DNA of 64,000 bases from an uncultured Maricaulis sp. (GTDB lineage Bacteria; Pseudomonadota; Alphaproteobacteria; Caulobacterales; Maricaulaceae), in contig NZ_CAMYLS010000033.1 of assembly GCF_947259345.1 (NCBI RefSeq), positions 1 through 64,000 on the forward strand, read 5' to 3'. Shown here piece by piece: positions 16,947 to 28,924 of the stretch. Position 1 is the stretch's first letter. Every line of letters begins with the position of its first letter. The notes beneath the pieces are model-generated. The model made no database searches. It was given only the letters and a program-made list of their open reading frames with translations, and had not been told where the DNA came from. The translations under genes and the position numbers were made by a program.

Positions 16947-18371
16947 CTACTCCGCGTAGCAGACAGCCTTGGCTGCCTTCACGATATCATCCACGCCCGG
17001 CAGGGAGAGCTTTTCCAGATTGCCGGCATAGGGCAGCGGGACGTCTTCCTGGTGGACGCGGGCGGGCGGGGCGTCGAGATAGTCGAAGGCCTCGGCGGTG
17101 ACGACGGCCGCGATTTCCGCGCCGACCCCCATCCGGCCCCAGCCCTCTTCGGCACAGACGATGCGATTGGTTTTCTTGACCGATTCCACGACCGTATCGG
17201 TGTCGAGCGGACGCAAAGTGCGCAGATCGATGATCTCGGCAGAGATACCGTCCTTGGCCAGGATTTCGGCGGCCTCGAGGGCATAGCCGACCATGCGGCT
17301 GTGAGCCGTGATGGTGACGTCCGTGCCTTCGCGGCGCACCTTGGCCTTGCCGATCGGCAGGACCCAGTCCTCCATCTCCGGCACGTCAAAGCTCTCGCCA
17401 TAGATCAACTCATGCTCGAGGAAGACGACGGGGTTGGGGTCGCGGATGGCGGCTTTCAGGAGACCCTTGGCGTCGGCGGCATCATAGGGCGCGATCACCT
17501 TGAGGCCCGGCACATTGGCATACCAGGAGGAATAGTCGTGGGAGTGCTGGGCACCGACGCGGCTCGCTGCGCCATTGGGACCGCGGAAGACGATCGGACA
17601 ACCCATCTGGCCACCGGACATGTAGAGCGTCTTGGCCGCGGAATTGATGATGTGGTCGATCGCCTGCATGGCGAAGTTGAAAGTCATGAATTCCACGACC
17701 GGCTTGAGACCATTGAAGGCCGCGCCCACACCCAGACCGGCAAAGCCGTGCTCGGTGATCGGCGTGTCGACGACGCGTTTGGGCCCGAATTCGGCCAGCA
17801 GACCCCGTGTGACCTTGTAGGCGCCTTCATACTCGGCGACTTCCTCACCCATCACGAAGACCGTGTCGTCGCGGCGCATCTCCTCGGCCATTGCATCGCG
17901 CAGGGCGTCGCGGACCGTGGTTGAAACCATATCGGTGCCGGACGGAATATCCGGGTCAGAGGCATCCGGATTGGCATAGTCGATGACCGTCGGCTCGCCG
18001 GTTTCGCCAGCATCGTCGTCGCCGTCATCGGCCTCATTGTCACCGGCGGCCTCTGCCTCCTTCGCGGCCTCATCCTTGGACGTGTCAGCGCTATCGGCTT
18101 TCGGCGCTTCGACCGCGCTGGCGTCCTCACCCTCCTCGGCCAGGATGGCGATCGGCGAATTGACCTTCACATTCTCGGTGCCTTCCGCGACCAGGATTTT
18201 GGCGACCACGCCCTCCTCGACCGCTTCGACTTCCATCGTGGCCTTGTCGGTCTCGATCTCGGCAATCACGTCACCGCTCTCGACGGTGTCGCCTTCCTTG
18301 ATATTCCACTTGGCGAGCGTGCCCTCTTCCATGGTGGGAGAAAGGGCCGGCATAAGGATTTCAATCGACAT
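16947..18371 (-). CDS. pdhB: Pyruvate dehydrogenase E1 beta with N-terminal lipoyl domain
   Basis: A 474-residue E1 beta subunit. Residues 1-80 are a lipoyl domain (K43 in [12 protein letters not shown]) joined by an acidic Ala/Asp/Glu linker of about 60 residues to the transketolase-type beta subunit ([46 protein letters not shown]). With PdhA it binds thiamine diphosphate and decarboxylates pyruvate. Lipoyl-bearing E1 beta is known from alphaproteobacteria such as Zymomonas and rhizobia. The domain nearly duplicates that of pdhC, indicating duplication or gene conversion. A SnoaL-like gene and a small membrane-protein gene separate it from pdhA. Confidence 0.96.
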   Translation of the reverse strand: MSIEILMPALSPTMEEGTLAKWNIKEGDTVESGDVIAEIETDKATMEVEAVEEGVVAKILVAEGTENVKVNSPIAILAEEGEDASAVEAPKADSADTSKDEAAKEAEAAGDNEADDGDDDAGETGEPTVIDYANPDASDPDIPSGTDMVSTTVRDALRDAMAEEMRRDDTVFVMGEEVAEYEGAYKVTRGLLAEFGPKRVVDTPITEHGFAGLGVGAAFNGLKPVVEFMTFNFAMQAIDHIINSAAKTLYMSGGQMGCPIVFRGPNGAASRVGAQHSHDYSSWYANVPGLKVIAPYDAADAKGLLKAAIRDPNPVVFLEHELIYGESFDVPEMEDWVLPIGKAKVRREGTDVTITAHSRMVGYALEAAEILAKDGISAEIIDLRTLRPLDTDTVVESVKKTNRIVCAEEGWGRMGVGAEIAAVVTAEAFDYLDAPPARVHQEDVPLPYAGNLEKLSLPGVDDIVKAAKAVCYAE

Positions 18372-18424
18372 GGCTCTACCTGTCCTGTGTCAAATCTTGC
18401 AAAGCGCCGAAGACCGGCACGGCA

Positions 18425-18835
18425 TCAGCCGTTGGCGGCTTCGGGTTTGTAACGCAGCGCGTGCTCGCGCATCTTTCCGGCGAATTCCATCAACGTGTTC
18501 ATCGGCCGGATCAGCACTTCGATTCGGGCCATCTGGCCGTCATCATCGAGGGTGATCTTGTCGATCCCGACGAGCCCCTTGCCCTCCACCGTGCCGGTGA
18601 ATTCGAGCATGAGCTCGTTGCCGTCGACCCATTCCTGGCGATAGTCGAAGCCTTCAACCACCGTGATCACGCCCATCAGGATGTGCAGCAGATAATGCTT
18701 GTCCGCCGACGGCTTCCACACGACCGGCGAATGCAGCTCGCAGCCCTCAGCGATGATCGAGGACAGGCGATTGGCATCACGCTCCCGCACCGCCCGGTGC
18801 CAATTGTCGAGGAAGTGTTTCACTTGCGGTGTCAT
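18425..18835 (-). CDS. SnoaL-like (NTF2-fold) small protein
   Basis: A 136-residue protein starting MTPQVKHFLDNWHRAVRERD, with the helix and curved-sheet pattern of the NTF2/SnoaL-like superfamily: an early aromatic-rich helix, a FDYRQEWVDGNELMLEFTG sheet region and KGLVGIDKITLDDDG. Members are isomerases, ketosteroid enzymes or ligand-binding proteins; nothing here identifies a substrate. It lies 53 bp upstream of pdhB and 16 bp downstream of the small membrane-protein gene on the same strand, so it belongs to the pdh transcript by position. No connection of its function to pyruvate oxidation is evident. Confidence 0.68.
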   Translation of the reverse strand: MTPQVKHFLDNWHRAVRERDANRLSSIIAEGCELHSPVVWKPSADKHYLLHILMGVITVVEGFDYRQEWVDGNELMLEFTGTVEGKGLVGIDKITLDDDGQMARIEVLIRPMNTLMEFAGKMREHALRYKPEAANG

Positions 18836-18851
18836 TGAATTTCTTTCTTGG

Positions 18852-19169
18852 TCAGGTCAGACGCGCATTGAGCACAAAGCCAAACGGCAGCGCAATGAAG
18901 CCCAAAACCAGCCATCCCACGAGTGTTTTCCAAGCGAGCTTTACCTGGGATCGGGAATGAAGCAGCGAAACGGCATCTGCATCACCAGCTTCGGCCATGG
19001 CCTTTAGTGTTTCTCCAGGCGCGACACTCCAGGTCCAGACCGGCGCGGGAACAAGCGCGCTCTTCTCAGACAGGCGTTTTTGAACGAGCCAGCTCCTCAG
19101 CATGAAAAAGCCGGTAGCCAGCCAGATCAGTGCCCCGAGGCCCAGATATGCCGCAACCCAGTAGGGCAA
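18852..19169 (-). CDS. Small two-TM membrane protein
   Basis: A 105-residue protein with a hydrophobic N-terminal segment (WVAAYLGLGALIWLATGFFM) and a second near the C terminus (LVGWLVLGFIALPFGFVL), with a hydrophilic middle. The start codon appears to be TTG at 19169, supported by GGAGG ten bases upstream, itself overlapping the end of pdhA; no ATG is better placed. I do not recognise a family. It is sandwiched between pdhA and the SnoaL-like gene with very short gaps and so is likely translated from the pdh mRNA. Confidence 0.55.
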   Translation of the reverse strand: MPYWVAAYLGLGALIWLATGFFMLRSWLVQKRLSEKSALVPAPVWTWSVAPGETLKAMAEAGDADAVSLLHSRSQVKLAWKTLVGWLVLGFIALPFGFVLNARLT

Positions 19170-19174
19170 TGCCG

Positions 19175-20191
19175 CTACACCTCCACCAGCACATCCGTGT
19201 AGAGCTCCGACGGATCGGGCTCGGGGCTCTCCTTGGCGAATTCGGCGGCGTCGCCGACGATCTTCTTCACATCCTTGTCGAGCGCCTTGAGCTCGTCTTC
19301 GGATGCGTGCTTGCCCTCGATCAAGCGCTTCTTGATCAGGTCTATCGGGTCATGATGCGAGCGGATATCGTCGACTTCCTCGCGGGTGCGGTATTTGGCC
19401 GGATCGGACATGGAGTGGCCGCGATAGCGATAGGTCTTCATTTCCAGAATATAGGGGCCCTTGCCCTCGCGCGCGTGCTTGACGGCCTTCTCGGCGGCGC
19501 GCTTGACCGCTTCGACATCCATCCCATCGACTTCCTCGCCGGGAATGCCAAAGGAGATGCCGCGCTTGTGCAGCGCCGTCTCCGAGGAAGCGCGCTTGAC
19601 CGAGGTGCCCATGGCGTACTGGTTGTTCTCGATCACATAGACGACCGGCAGGTCCCAGAGCTTGGCCATGTTGAAGCTCTCATAGACCTGACCCTGATTG
19701 GCTGCGCCATCGCCGAAATAGGCCACGGCAACCTTCTTGTTCTCCTTGTAGCGATCGGCAAAGGCGAGGCCCGTGCCCAGCGCCACCTGGGCGCCGACAA
19801 TGCCGTGACCGCCATAGAATTGCTTGTCGCGGGAGAACATGTGCATGGAGCCGCCCTTGCCGCGCGAATAGCCACCTTCACGGCCGGTCAGCTCGGCCAT
19901 GACGCCATTCGGGTCCATGCCACAGGCCAGCATATGAGCGTGGTCGCGATAGCCGGTGATGACCTGGTCACCCTCCTCCAGCGCGGCCTGGATGCCGGTG
20001 ACGACCGCTTCCTGGCCGATATAGAGGTGACAGAAGCCTGCAATCAGCCCCATGCCGTAGAGCTGACCCGCCTTTTCCTCGAAACGGCGCATCATCAACA
20101 TCTCGCGATAGTATTGAAGCAGCTCGTCTTTTCCGGCGCCCTTGGCGGCGGATTTCGAGGTGGTGGTCTTGCTTGTGCGCTTGCTAGCCAT
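19175..20191 (-). CDS. pdhA: Pyruvate dehydrogenase E1 alpha
   Basis: A 338-residue E1 alpha subunit that, with PdhB, decarboxylates pyruvate using thiamine diphosphate. It shows GFCHLYIGQEAVVTG, the GGSMHMF and GDGAANQGQVYESF pieces of the cofactor-binding motif (GDG...N), and the RYRGHSMSDPAKYRT phosphorylation-loop region. The frame is open from 20260, but the ATG at 20191 starts a basic Ser/Thr/Lys-rich family-type N terminus. The next upstream gene is ftsB, then eno, an order seen throughout alphaproteobacteria. Downstream genes follow closely on the strand. Confidence 0.95.
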   Translation of the reverse strand: MASKRTSKTTTSKSAAKGAGKDELLQYYREMLMMRRFEEKAGQLYGMGLIAGFCHLYIGQEAVVTGIQAALEEGDQVITGYRDHAHMLACGMDPNGVMAELTGREGGYSRGKGGSMHMFSRDKQFYGGHGIVGAQVALGTGLAFADRYKENKKVAVAYFGDGAANQGQVYESFNMAKLWDLPVVYVIENNQYAMGTSVKRASSETALHKRGISFGIPGEEVDGMDVEAVKRAAEKAVKHAREGKGPYILEMKTYRYRGHSMSDPAKYRTREEVDDIRSHHDPIDLIKKRLIEGKHASEDELKALDKDVKKIVGDAAEFAKESPEPDPSELYTDVLVEV

Positions 20192-20328
20192 TAATTCGCA
20201 CGCGAAATAAAACCTTCGCGCTCCCATCTGACGTTCCTCGCCGCATAGCAGATGCCGCACCGCAGGGGCAAGCGATGAAGCGGAAATTCAATCAGATGGA
20301 GAAATGGCGAGAGCACCGGAACCCGTCG

Positions 20329-20634
20329 CTAGCGACGGGCCTCCGGTTCAATCTCGACGATGAATTCACGCGGGTGGGCGACATTAAGAATGTCGCGGGC
20401 GCGTTCCTCGACATAGTCGAGATCGAGACTGTCGGAGCGCAGGCGGGCGGCGGTGACTTCCAGGGCCTCACGCTCGGCGCGGGCGATGGCCAGTTCGGCT
20501 TCGGCTTCGGAGATCTCGGTCTTCACGACGATCCAGTTCAGCACGCCCTGCTCGCCCGTCAGTGCGTGATAGCCGAAATAGGCAATCGCGACGGTAAGCA
20601 ATGCTGTCGTGGAAAAGCGCTTGATCGCGTCCAA
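20329..20634 (-). CDS. ftsB: FtsB/DivIC-type septum protein
   Basis: A 101-residue single-pass inner-membrane protein of the septum formation initiator family. A cytoplasmic start, one TM helix (about residues 9-26, TTALLTVAIAYFGYHAL), then a coiled-coil region (VVKTEISEAEAELAIARAER) and a periplasmic end. FtsB joins FtsL and FtsQ in the divisome. The position between eno and pdhA is the usual one in alphaproteobacteria and strengthens the call. A 118-bp palindromic repeat element lies between it and eno. Confidence 0.85.
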   Translation of the reverse strand: MDAIKRFSTTALLTVAIAYFGYHALTGEQGVLNWIVVKTEISEAEAELAIARAEREALEVTAARLRSDSLDLDYVEERARDILNVAHPREFIVEIEPEARR

Positions 20635-20780
20635 ACCCGTTCACCCTTGTTGAGACCGGCGCTCATACGCCGTGTTCTTCTACAGCGGTGATTCAACACG
20701 ATCACACTTTAGGAGTCGTGAATCCGGGATTCAGGACTGGGTAAGGGATTGGACTCAAATGGGGCGAAAACACCCTGTTT

Positions 20781-20898
20781 TGTCATCCCCGCGGAATGTC
20801 CGGCGAAGGCCGGACGCACGGCGGGGACCTATGTGATTGCAGGCATTTCGGTCCCTGACTTGCGCCCCGCCTGCGCGGGGCCTCCATCAGGGATGACA
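20781..20898. repeat. Dispersed palindromic repeat, copy A
   Basis: Starts TGTCATCCCCG and ends GGGATGACA, so the ends are inverted. The left part contains GTCCGGCGAAGGCCGGAC and the right part a GC-rich arm, so each half can form its own hairpin. It matches the element at 26661-26777 in both ends and much of the left half. It lies between eno and ftsB in the same orientation as both genes, so it is probably part of a transcript. Confidence 0.75.
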
Positions 20899-20909
20899 AA
20901 TCTGAGTGA

Positions 20910-22319
<1,410 letters not shown>

Positions 22320-23990
22320 CTAGAACAGCCCCTCGACCTCGCCATCCGCATTGAGATGGATGTCCAGCGCCGCCGGTTTCCGCGGCAGGCCGGGCATGGT
22401 CATGATCGAACCGCAGACGGCGACCACGAAACCGGCGCCGGCGGACAGCCGGACTTCGCGCACCGGCAGCTCATGGCCTTCCGGCGCCCCGATCAGGGCC
22501 GGGTCAGCGGAGAAGGAGTACTGGGTCTTGGCCATGCACACGGGCAGATGTCCGTATCCGGCCTCCTGCCAGCGCTCCAGCTGCAAGCGGGCCGATCGCT
22601 CGAAGGTGACCGCACCGGCGCGGTAGATTGTACGGGCAATCGTCTCGATCTTGTCGACGAGGGAGAGATCATCGCCATAAAGCGGCGCAAACCGGCTGGT
22701 CCCGGCCTCCACGAGCTCACTGACGGCCTCGGCGAGCGCTTCGGTCCCCTTCCCGCCCTCGGCCCAGTGGCGCGCCAGCACGGCCTTCACGCCGCGCGCC
22801 TCGCAATAGGCCTGGACGGCAGCCACCTCGGCCTCGCTGTCCACGGTGAAGTGATTGATCGCCACCACGACAGGTACACCGAACTTGGCCAGGTTCTCGA
22901 TATGACGGCCCAGATTGGCGCACCCGGCCTCGACCGCGGCGACATTCTCGGTGCCGAGCTGATCCTTGGCGACCCCACCATTCATCTTGAGCGCCCGGAT
23001 TGTCGCCACCAGCACCGCCGCTGACGGCTCCAGCCCGCCCTTGCGGCATTTGATGTCGAAGAATTTCTCCGCGCCCAGATCAGCGCCGAAGCCAGCCTCG
23101 GTAACCACATAGTCAGCCAGGCGCAGGGCCGTGTCGGTCGCGACCAGCGTATTGCAGCCATGGGCAATATTGGCGAAGGGGCCGCCATGGATGAAGGTGG
23201 GCGTGTGTTCGAGCGTCTGCACCAGGTTGGGCTGGAAGGCATCCTTGAGAAGCACCGTCATCGCGCCGGCCGCGCCGATATCGGCCGCCGTGACACGGGT
23301 CCGGTCGGCACGCTCGCCAATAACGATCTTGCCGAGGCGGTCCTCCAGATCGGCCAGATCACGCGCCAGACACAGAATTGCCATGACCTCGGAGGCAACC
23401 GTGATGTCAAACCCGCCTTCGCGCGGTGTGCCATGGGCCGGGCCGCCCAGCCCGGTGACCAGATTGCGCAGGGAGCGGTCATTCATGTCGATGACCCGCT
23501 TGAGGGCGATGCGGCGGGTGTCGATCTCCTGCTCATTGCCCCAATGCACATGATTGTCGATCAGCGCGGCGAGCAGGTTGTGGGCGGAGGTGATGGCGTG
23601 AAAATCGCCGGTGAAGTGGAGATTGATATCCTCCATCGGCACGACCTGGGCCTTGCCACCGCCGGCCGCTCCGCCCTTCATCCCGAAACACGGACCCAGC
23701 GAGGGCTCGCGCAGGCAGATGGCGACCTTCTTGCCGATCCGGGACAGGCCATCGCCCAGACCGACCGTCGTCGTGGTCTTGCCCTCGCCGGCCGGGGTCG
23801 GGCTGATCGCGGTCACGAGGACCAGCTTGCCGCGCGGGCGATCCTGAAGGGTCGCGATATAATCCCCGGAGAGCTTGGCCTTGGAGCGGCCGAAGGGAAT
23901 GATGGCGTCGTCGGGGATGCCCAGCGAAGCAGCAATCTCGGCCATGGGCTTCAGGCTCGCTGCGCGAGCGATTTCGATGTCGCTGGTCAT
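22320..23990 (-). CDS. fhs: Formate-tetrahydrofolate ligase
   Basis: A 556-residue ATP-dependent enzyme making 10-formyltetrahydrofolate from formate. The ATP/P-loop region is [19 protein letters not shown], followed by [20 protein letters not shown] and [20 protein letters not shown], all strongly conserved in the family, and [19 protein letters not shown] further on. Length is normal. It is monocistronic or nearly so, divergently spaced from nothing: the rpmF terminator lies before its promoter region (23991-24093). It supplies one-carbon units and detoxifies or uses formate. Confidence 0.95.
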   Translation of the reverse strand: MTSDIEIARAASLKPMAEIAASLGIPDDAIIPFGRSKAKLSGDYIATLQDRPRGKLVLVTAISPTPAGEGKTTTTVGLGDGLSRIGKKVAICLREPSLGPCFGMKGGAAGGGKAQVVPMEDINLHFTGDFHAITSAHNLLAALIDNHVHWGNEQEIDTRRIALKRVIDMNDRSLRNLVTGLGGPAHGTPREGGFDITVASEVMAILCLARDLADLEDRLGKIVIGERADRTRVTAADIGAAGAMTVLLKDAFQPNLVQTLEHTPTFIHGGPFANIAHGCNTLVATDTALRLADYVVTEAGFGADLGAEKFFDIKCRKGGLEPSAAVLVATIRALKMNGGVAKDQLGTENVAAVEAGCANLGRHIENLAKFGVPVVVAINHFTVDSEAEVAAVQAYCEARGVKAVLARHWAEGGKGTEALAEAVSELVEAGTSRFAPLYGDDLSLVDKIETIARTIYRAGAVTFERSARLQLERWQEAGYGHLPVCMAKTQYSFSADPALIGAPEGHELPVREVRLSAGAGFVVAVCGSIMTMPGLPRKPAALDIHLNADGEVEGLF

Positions 23991-24093
23991 GTCATCCCCT
24001 GTGTTTGCTGTTCAGGCAGTGTGGGGATGTTGAACACGCTTGCAAGCTGTCGAAGATTTCGCCCGGGACGTAGACTTTCAAAGCCATCGAGAC

Positions 24094-24135
24094 AAAGAAA
24101 AACGCGCCGGGTGATGACCTGGCGCGTTTTCTTTT
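24094..24135 (-). terminator. Rho-independent terminator of rpmF
   Basis: On the minus strand AAAACGCGCC pairs with GGCGCGTTTT around a short loop, followed by a T-rich CGTTTTTCTTT. It lies 40 bp after the rpmF stop and is a textbook intrinsic terminator. Confidence 0.85.
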
Positions 24136-24174
24136 CAGACCTGTCGACCGGCGAACCGGTCAGCCGGAAACGAC

Positions 24175-24357
24175 TCAGTCGTCCTTCGGCTCGAGGATCT
24201 GGCGACCGCGATACATGCCCGACTTCAGGTCGACATGATGCGGACGGCGCAGTTCACCGCTGTCCTTGTCTTCGATATAGACCGGGCTCGACAGGGCGTC
24301 GTGGGCCCGGCGCATGCCGCGTTTGCTCGGCGTCGTTTTTCTTTTAGGGACGGCCAT
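24175..24357 (-). CDS. rpmF: Ribosomal protein bL32
   Basis: A 60-residue large-subunit protein with the family start [20 protein letters not shown] and the core [16 protein letters not shown]. It lacks the four cysteines of zinc-binding L32 forms, as in other alphaproteobacteria. It is flanked by its own promoter (24421-24449) and terminator, so it is a single-gene unit. Confidence 0.97.
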   Translation of the reverse strand: MAVPKRKTTPSKRGMRRAHDALSSPVYIEDKDSGELRRPHHVDLKSGMYRGRQILEPKDD

Positions 24358-24420
24358 TGAGCCTCTCCAGCGCTATGAATCAGTGGTCGGGCCAGCTTTC
24401 ACCAACCGTTCGAGCCGCGC

Positions 24421-24449
24421 CGTATACAGGCTTAATTGACCCGTTGCAA
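24421..24449 (-). promoter_or_regulatory. rpmF housekeeping promoter
   Basis: On the minus strand TTGCAA, a 17-base spacer and TATACG give a good sigma-70-type promoter about 60 bp before the rpmF start. The spacing is exact and the position fits. Confidence 0.65.
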
Positions 24450-24490
24450 GCATGGCGGGCGACCTCTTGCAGGCCGTCGCCACCTGATTG

Positions 24491-25147
24491 TCAGCCGCGC
24501 CCGGAAAAGCCGACCGATCCACCCATCGTGCTGCGAGAATGCTGACGGGTCGGATTGCCCTCAACCCGGATCGAGGCGCCCATGGATGCCGACGCATCCG
24601 CCGCTTCGCTCGCATGCACGGACAGGCTCGCCCCGGTAGACGCATCGGCTTCGACACGCTCACAAATGAGGCTGGCGGCGCGCAGGCTGGCGCCGGTCGA
24701 GGCGTCATATTCGACCTCACCGCAAACACCGCTCAGGCGCGCGCTGGCACCGGTGGAGATGTCGACATCGAGCACCGGCGTGTCGATGCCGCTGACCTCC
24801 GCACTGATACCACGGCCAAATTCCAACTCGCGCATGGCGGCGGGTATCGTCACCTGCACGACCACATCCAGGCTGTGGCGGCGCGAGAACCATCCGCTGT
24901 CCTGGTCGAGCTCGAGCTTGCTGCCATCGACCTCGGCTTCGATCTCACCGAAATCATCGGCATCGCCGATCAGTTCGACCGACCAGGTATCGCCGGCAAC
25001 CACGACCAGCTCATAGCCGCCATTCGCGTCAATGGAGTCAAAACCGCTCAACTCGCGGACTTCGCGATCCTGGGCGAGCCCGGGTGCAGCCAGACACAAG
25101 GCGGCCAATGAGGCGCCAGCCAGCTGGGTGAGACGATGTGTGCGCAT
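24491..25147 (-). CDS. Secreted DUF2807-like (head GIN domain) protein
   Basis: A 218-residue exported protein; the ATG at 25147 has AGGAG upstream and a signal peptide ends near PGLAQD. The body begins LSGFDSIDANGGYELVVVAGD, the typical start of DUF2807 (auto-transporter adhesin head GIN) domains, and ends in several repeats around D(A/I)STGAS (four occurrences between about residues 130 and 195), a beta-solenoid texture with cysteines in two adjacent repeats (VCGEV, LICERV). These proteins are periplasmic or surface proteins of unknown function. Similar in style to the beta-solenoid genes at 4368-9240, but a different family. Divergent from the PLP decarboxylase gene. Confidence 0.72.
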   Translation of the reverse strand: MRTHRLTQLAGASLAALCLAAPGLAQDREVRELSGFDSIDANGGYELVVVAGDTWSVELIGDADDFGEIEAEVDGSKLELDQDSGWFSRRHSLDVVVQVTIPAAMRELEFGRGISAEVSGIDTPVLDVDISTGASARLSGVCGEVEYDASTGASLRAASLICERVEADASTGASLSVHASEAADASASMGASIRVEGNPTRQHSRSTMGGSVGFSGRG

Positions 25148-25265
25148 GGAATTCTCCTGATCTGCCCCGCCTGACAAATAGCGGAATTTCTCCTTCGATG
25201 CGCGTGACAATCGGTTTAGATGCAAACGGGCACACACCAGTGCAGCGCGATGCGAGGGTCACAGC

Positions 25266-26657
25266 ATGAAGACCGACGAGTTTCGGACCTGGTCACGACG
25301 CATCGCGGACTGGACGGCAGACTACCTGGCCGGCTTGCGCGACCGGCCGGTACGCGCCCGGGCGCAACCGGGCGAGGTCTTCGATGCCTTGCCCGCGACG
25401 CCGCCGGAGACGCCGGTGGAGATGACCGAGATCTTTGCCGATTTCGAACGCCTCGTCCCCGATGCCATGACCCATTGGCAACACCCGCGCTTCTTTGCCT
25501 ATTTCCCCGCAAATGCCGCACCGGCCTCCATGCTGGCCGAACAGCTCGTCACCGCGATGGCGGCACAATGCATGCTCTGGCAGACCTCACCGGCGGCGAC
25601 CGAGATGGAAACCCGCATGATCGACTGGCTGCGCCAGGCACTTGGCCTGCCGGAGGGCTGGCGCGGGGTGATCCAGGACAGTGCGTCTTCGGCGACCCTC
25701 TCCGCCGTCATGACGATGCGGGAGCGGGCACTGGACTGGCGCGGCATCCGGGCAGGCCTCAGCGGCGAACCCGCGCCACGCATCTATGCCTCGGCGCAAA
25801 CGCATTCCTCGGTCGACAAGGCGTGCTGGGTCGCCGGGATCGGACAGGACAATCTGGTCAAGATTGCCACGACGGACGATTACGGCATGGATCCGGACGC
25901 CCTGCGGGCCGCGATCCAGGCCGACCGGGCAGCCGGGCACCTCCCCGCCGGTATCGTGATCTGTGTGGGTGGCACCTCCATTGGCGCCAGCGACCCGATT
26001 GCGGCCATAATCGAAGTTGCGCGCGAGGAAGGCCTCTACACCCATATCGATGCCGCCTGGGCCGGCTCTGCGATGATTTGCCCGGAATTGCGGCCCATCT
26101 GGGCCGGGGCCGAGCAGGCCGACTCAATCGTTTTCAATCCGCACAAATGGCTCGGCGCCCAGTTTGATTGTTCGGTGCAATTCCTGAAGGACCCAACCGG
26201 CCAGCTCAAATCCCTCACCCTGCGTCCGGATTATCTCGAAACGCCGGGCATGGATGATGCGGTCAATTATTCCGAATGGACCATCCCGCTCGGCCGCCGT
26301 TTCCGGGCCCTCAAACTCTGGTTCCTGATCCGCGCCTACGGGCTGGAGGGCCTGCGCCAGCGCATCCGCAACCATATCGCCTGGTCAAACGAGGCCTGCG
26401 AAGCCATCCGCGCCCTGCCCGGCCTCGAGATCGTCACCGAGCCCCGCTTCAGCCTGTTCAGCTTTGCTTGTGTGGCGGGCGATGAAGCGACCGCGGCCCT
26501 GCTGGAACGCATTAACGCCGACGGCCGCACCTACCTCACCCAGACCCGCCATGACGGCCGCTATGTGATCCGCTTCCAGGTCGGGCAGTTTGACTGCACG
26601 CAGGCGGATGTGATGACGGCTGTGCGGGTGATCGGGGAGTTGGGGGGAGAAGACTAA
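25266..26657 (+). CDS. PLP-dependent group II decarboxylase (aromatic amino acid type)
   Basis: A 463-residue pyridoxal-phosphate enzyme of the DDC/TDC group. The start region has RTWSRRIADWTADYLAGL, then THWQHPRFFAYFPANAAPAS and WQTSPAATEMETRMIDWLR, which are near-invariant in aromatic-L-amino-acid decarboxylases; the PLP lysine lies in SIVFNPHKWLGAQFD. It would decarboxylate an aromatic amino acid (Trp, Tyr or Phe type); which one cannot be read. It is alone on its strand, followed directly by a palindromic repeat and the convergent pyrG. Confidence 0.9.
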   Translation: MKTDEFRTWSRRIADWTADYLAGLRDRPVRARAQPGEVFDALPATPPETPVEMTEIFADFERLVPDAMTHWQHPRFFAYFPANAAPASMLAEQLVTAMAAQCMLWQTSPAATEMETRMIDWLRQALGLPEGWRGVIQDSASSATLSAVMTMRERALDWRGIRAGLSGEPAPRIYASAQTHSSVDKACWVAGIGQDNLVKIATTDDYGMDPDALRAAIQADRAAGHLPAGIVICVGGTSIGASDPIAAIIEVAREEGLYTHIDAAWAGSAMICPELRPIWAGAEQADSIVFNPHKWLGAQFDCSVQFLKDPTGQLKSLTLRPDYLETPGMDDAVNYSEWTIPLGRRFRALKLWFLIRAYGLEGLRQRIRNHIAWSNEACEAIRALPGLEIVTEPRFSLFSFACVAGDEATAALLERINADGRTYLTQTRHDGRYVIRFQVGQFDCTQADVMTAVRVIGELGGED

Positions 26658-26660
26658 CCT

Positions 26661-26777
26661 TGTCATCCCCGTCGGATGTCCGGCGAAGGCCGGACGCAGG
26701 ACGGGGATCTAACTCTCAGATAGATATAGGTCCCGGACTTGCACCCGGCCTTCGCCGGACATCCATCCGGGATGACA
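26661..26777. repeat. Dispersed palindromic repeat, copy B
   Basis: Starts TGTCATCCCCG and ends GGGATGACA, with GTCCGGCGAAGGCCGGAC in the left half and CCGGCCTTCGCCGGAC in the right half, so the two halves are inverted copies. It matches the copy at 20781-20898 at both ends and over most of the left half. It lies immediately after the decarboxylase stop and before the convergent pyrG end. Confidence 0.8.
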
Positions 26778-26802
26778 ATCCAGGGCGTGAGGCGCCCGGC
26801 CC

Positions 26803-28846
<2,044 letters not shown>

Positions 28847-28924
28847 GTGTCAGGCCGCACCGCCCGGTCAGGCGGCTCGGCCGTGGATATAGGGAGTTTC
28901 CGGAGCGGTGTCAGCACCGCCCGG

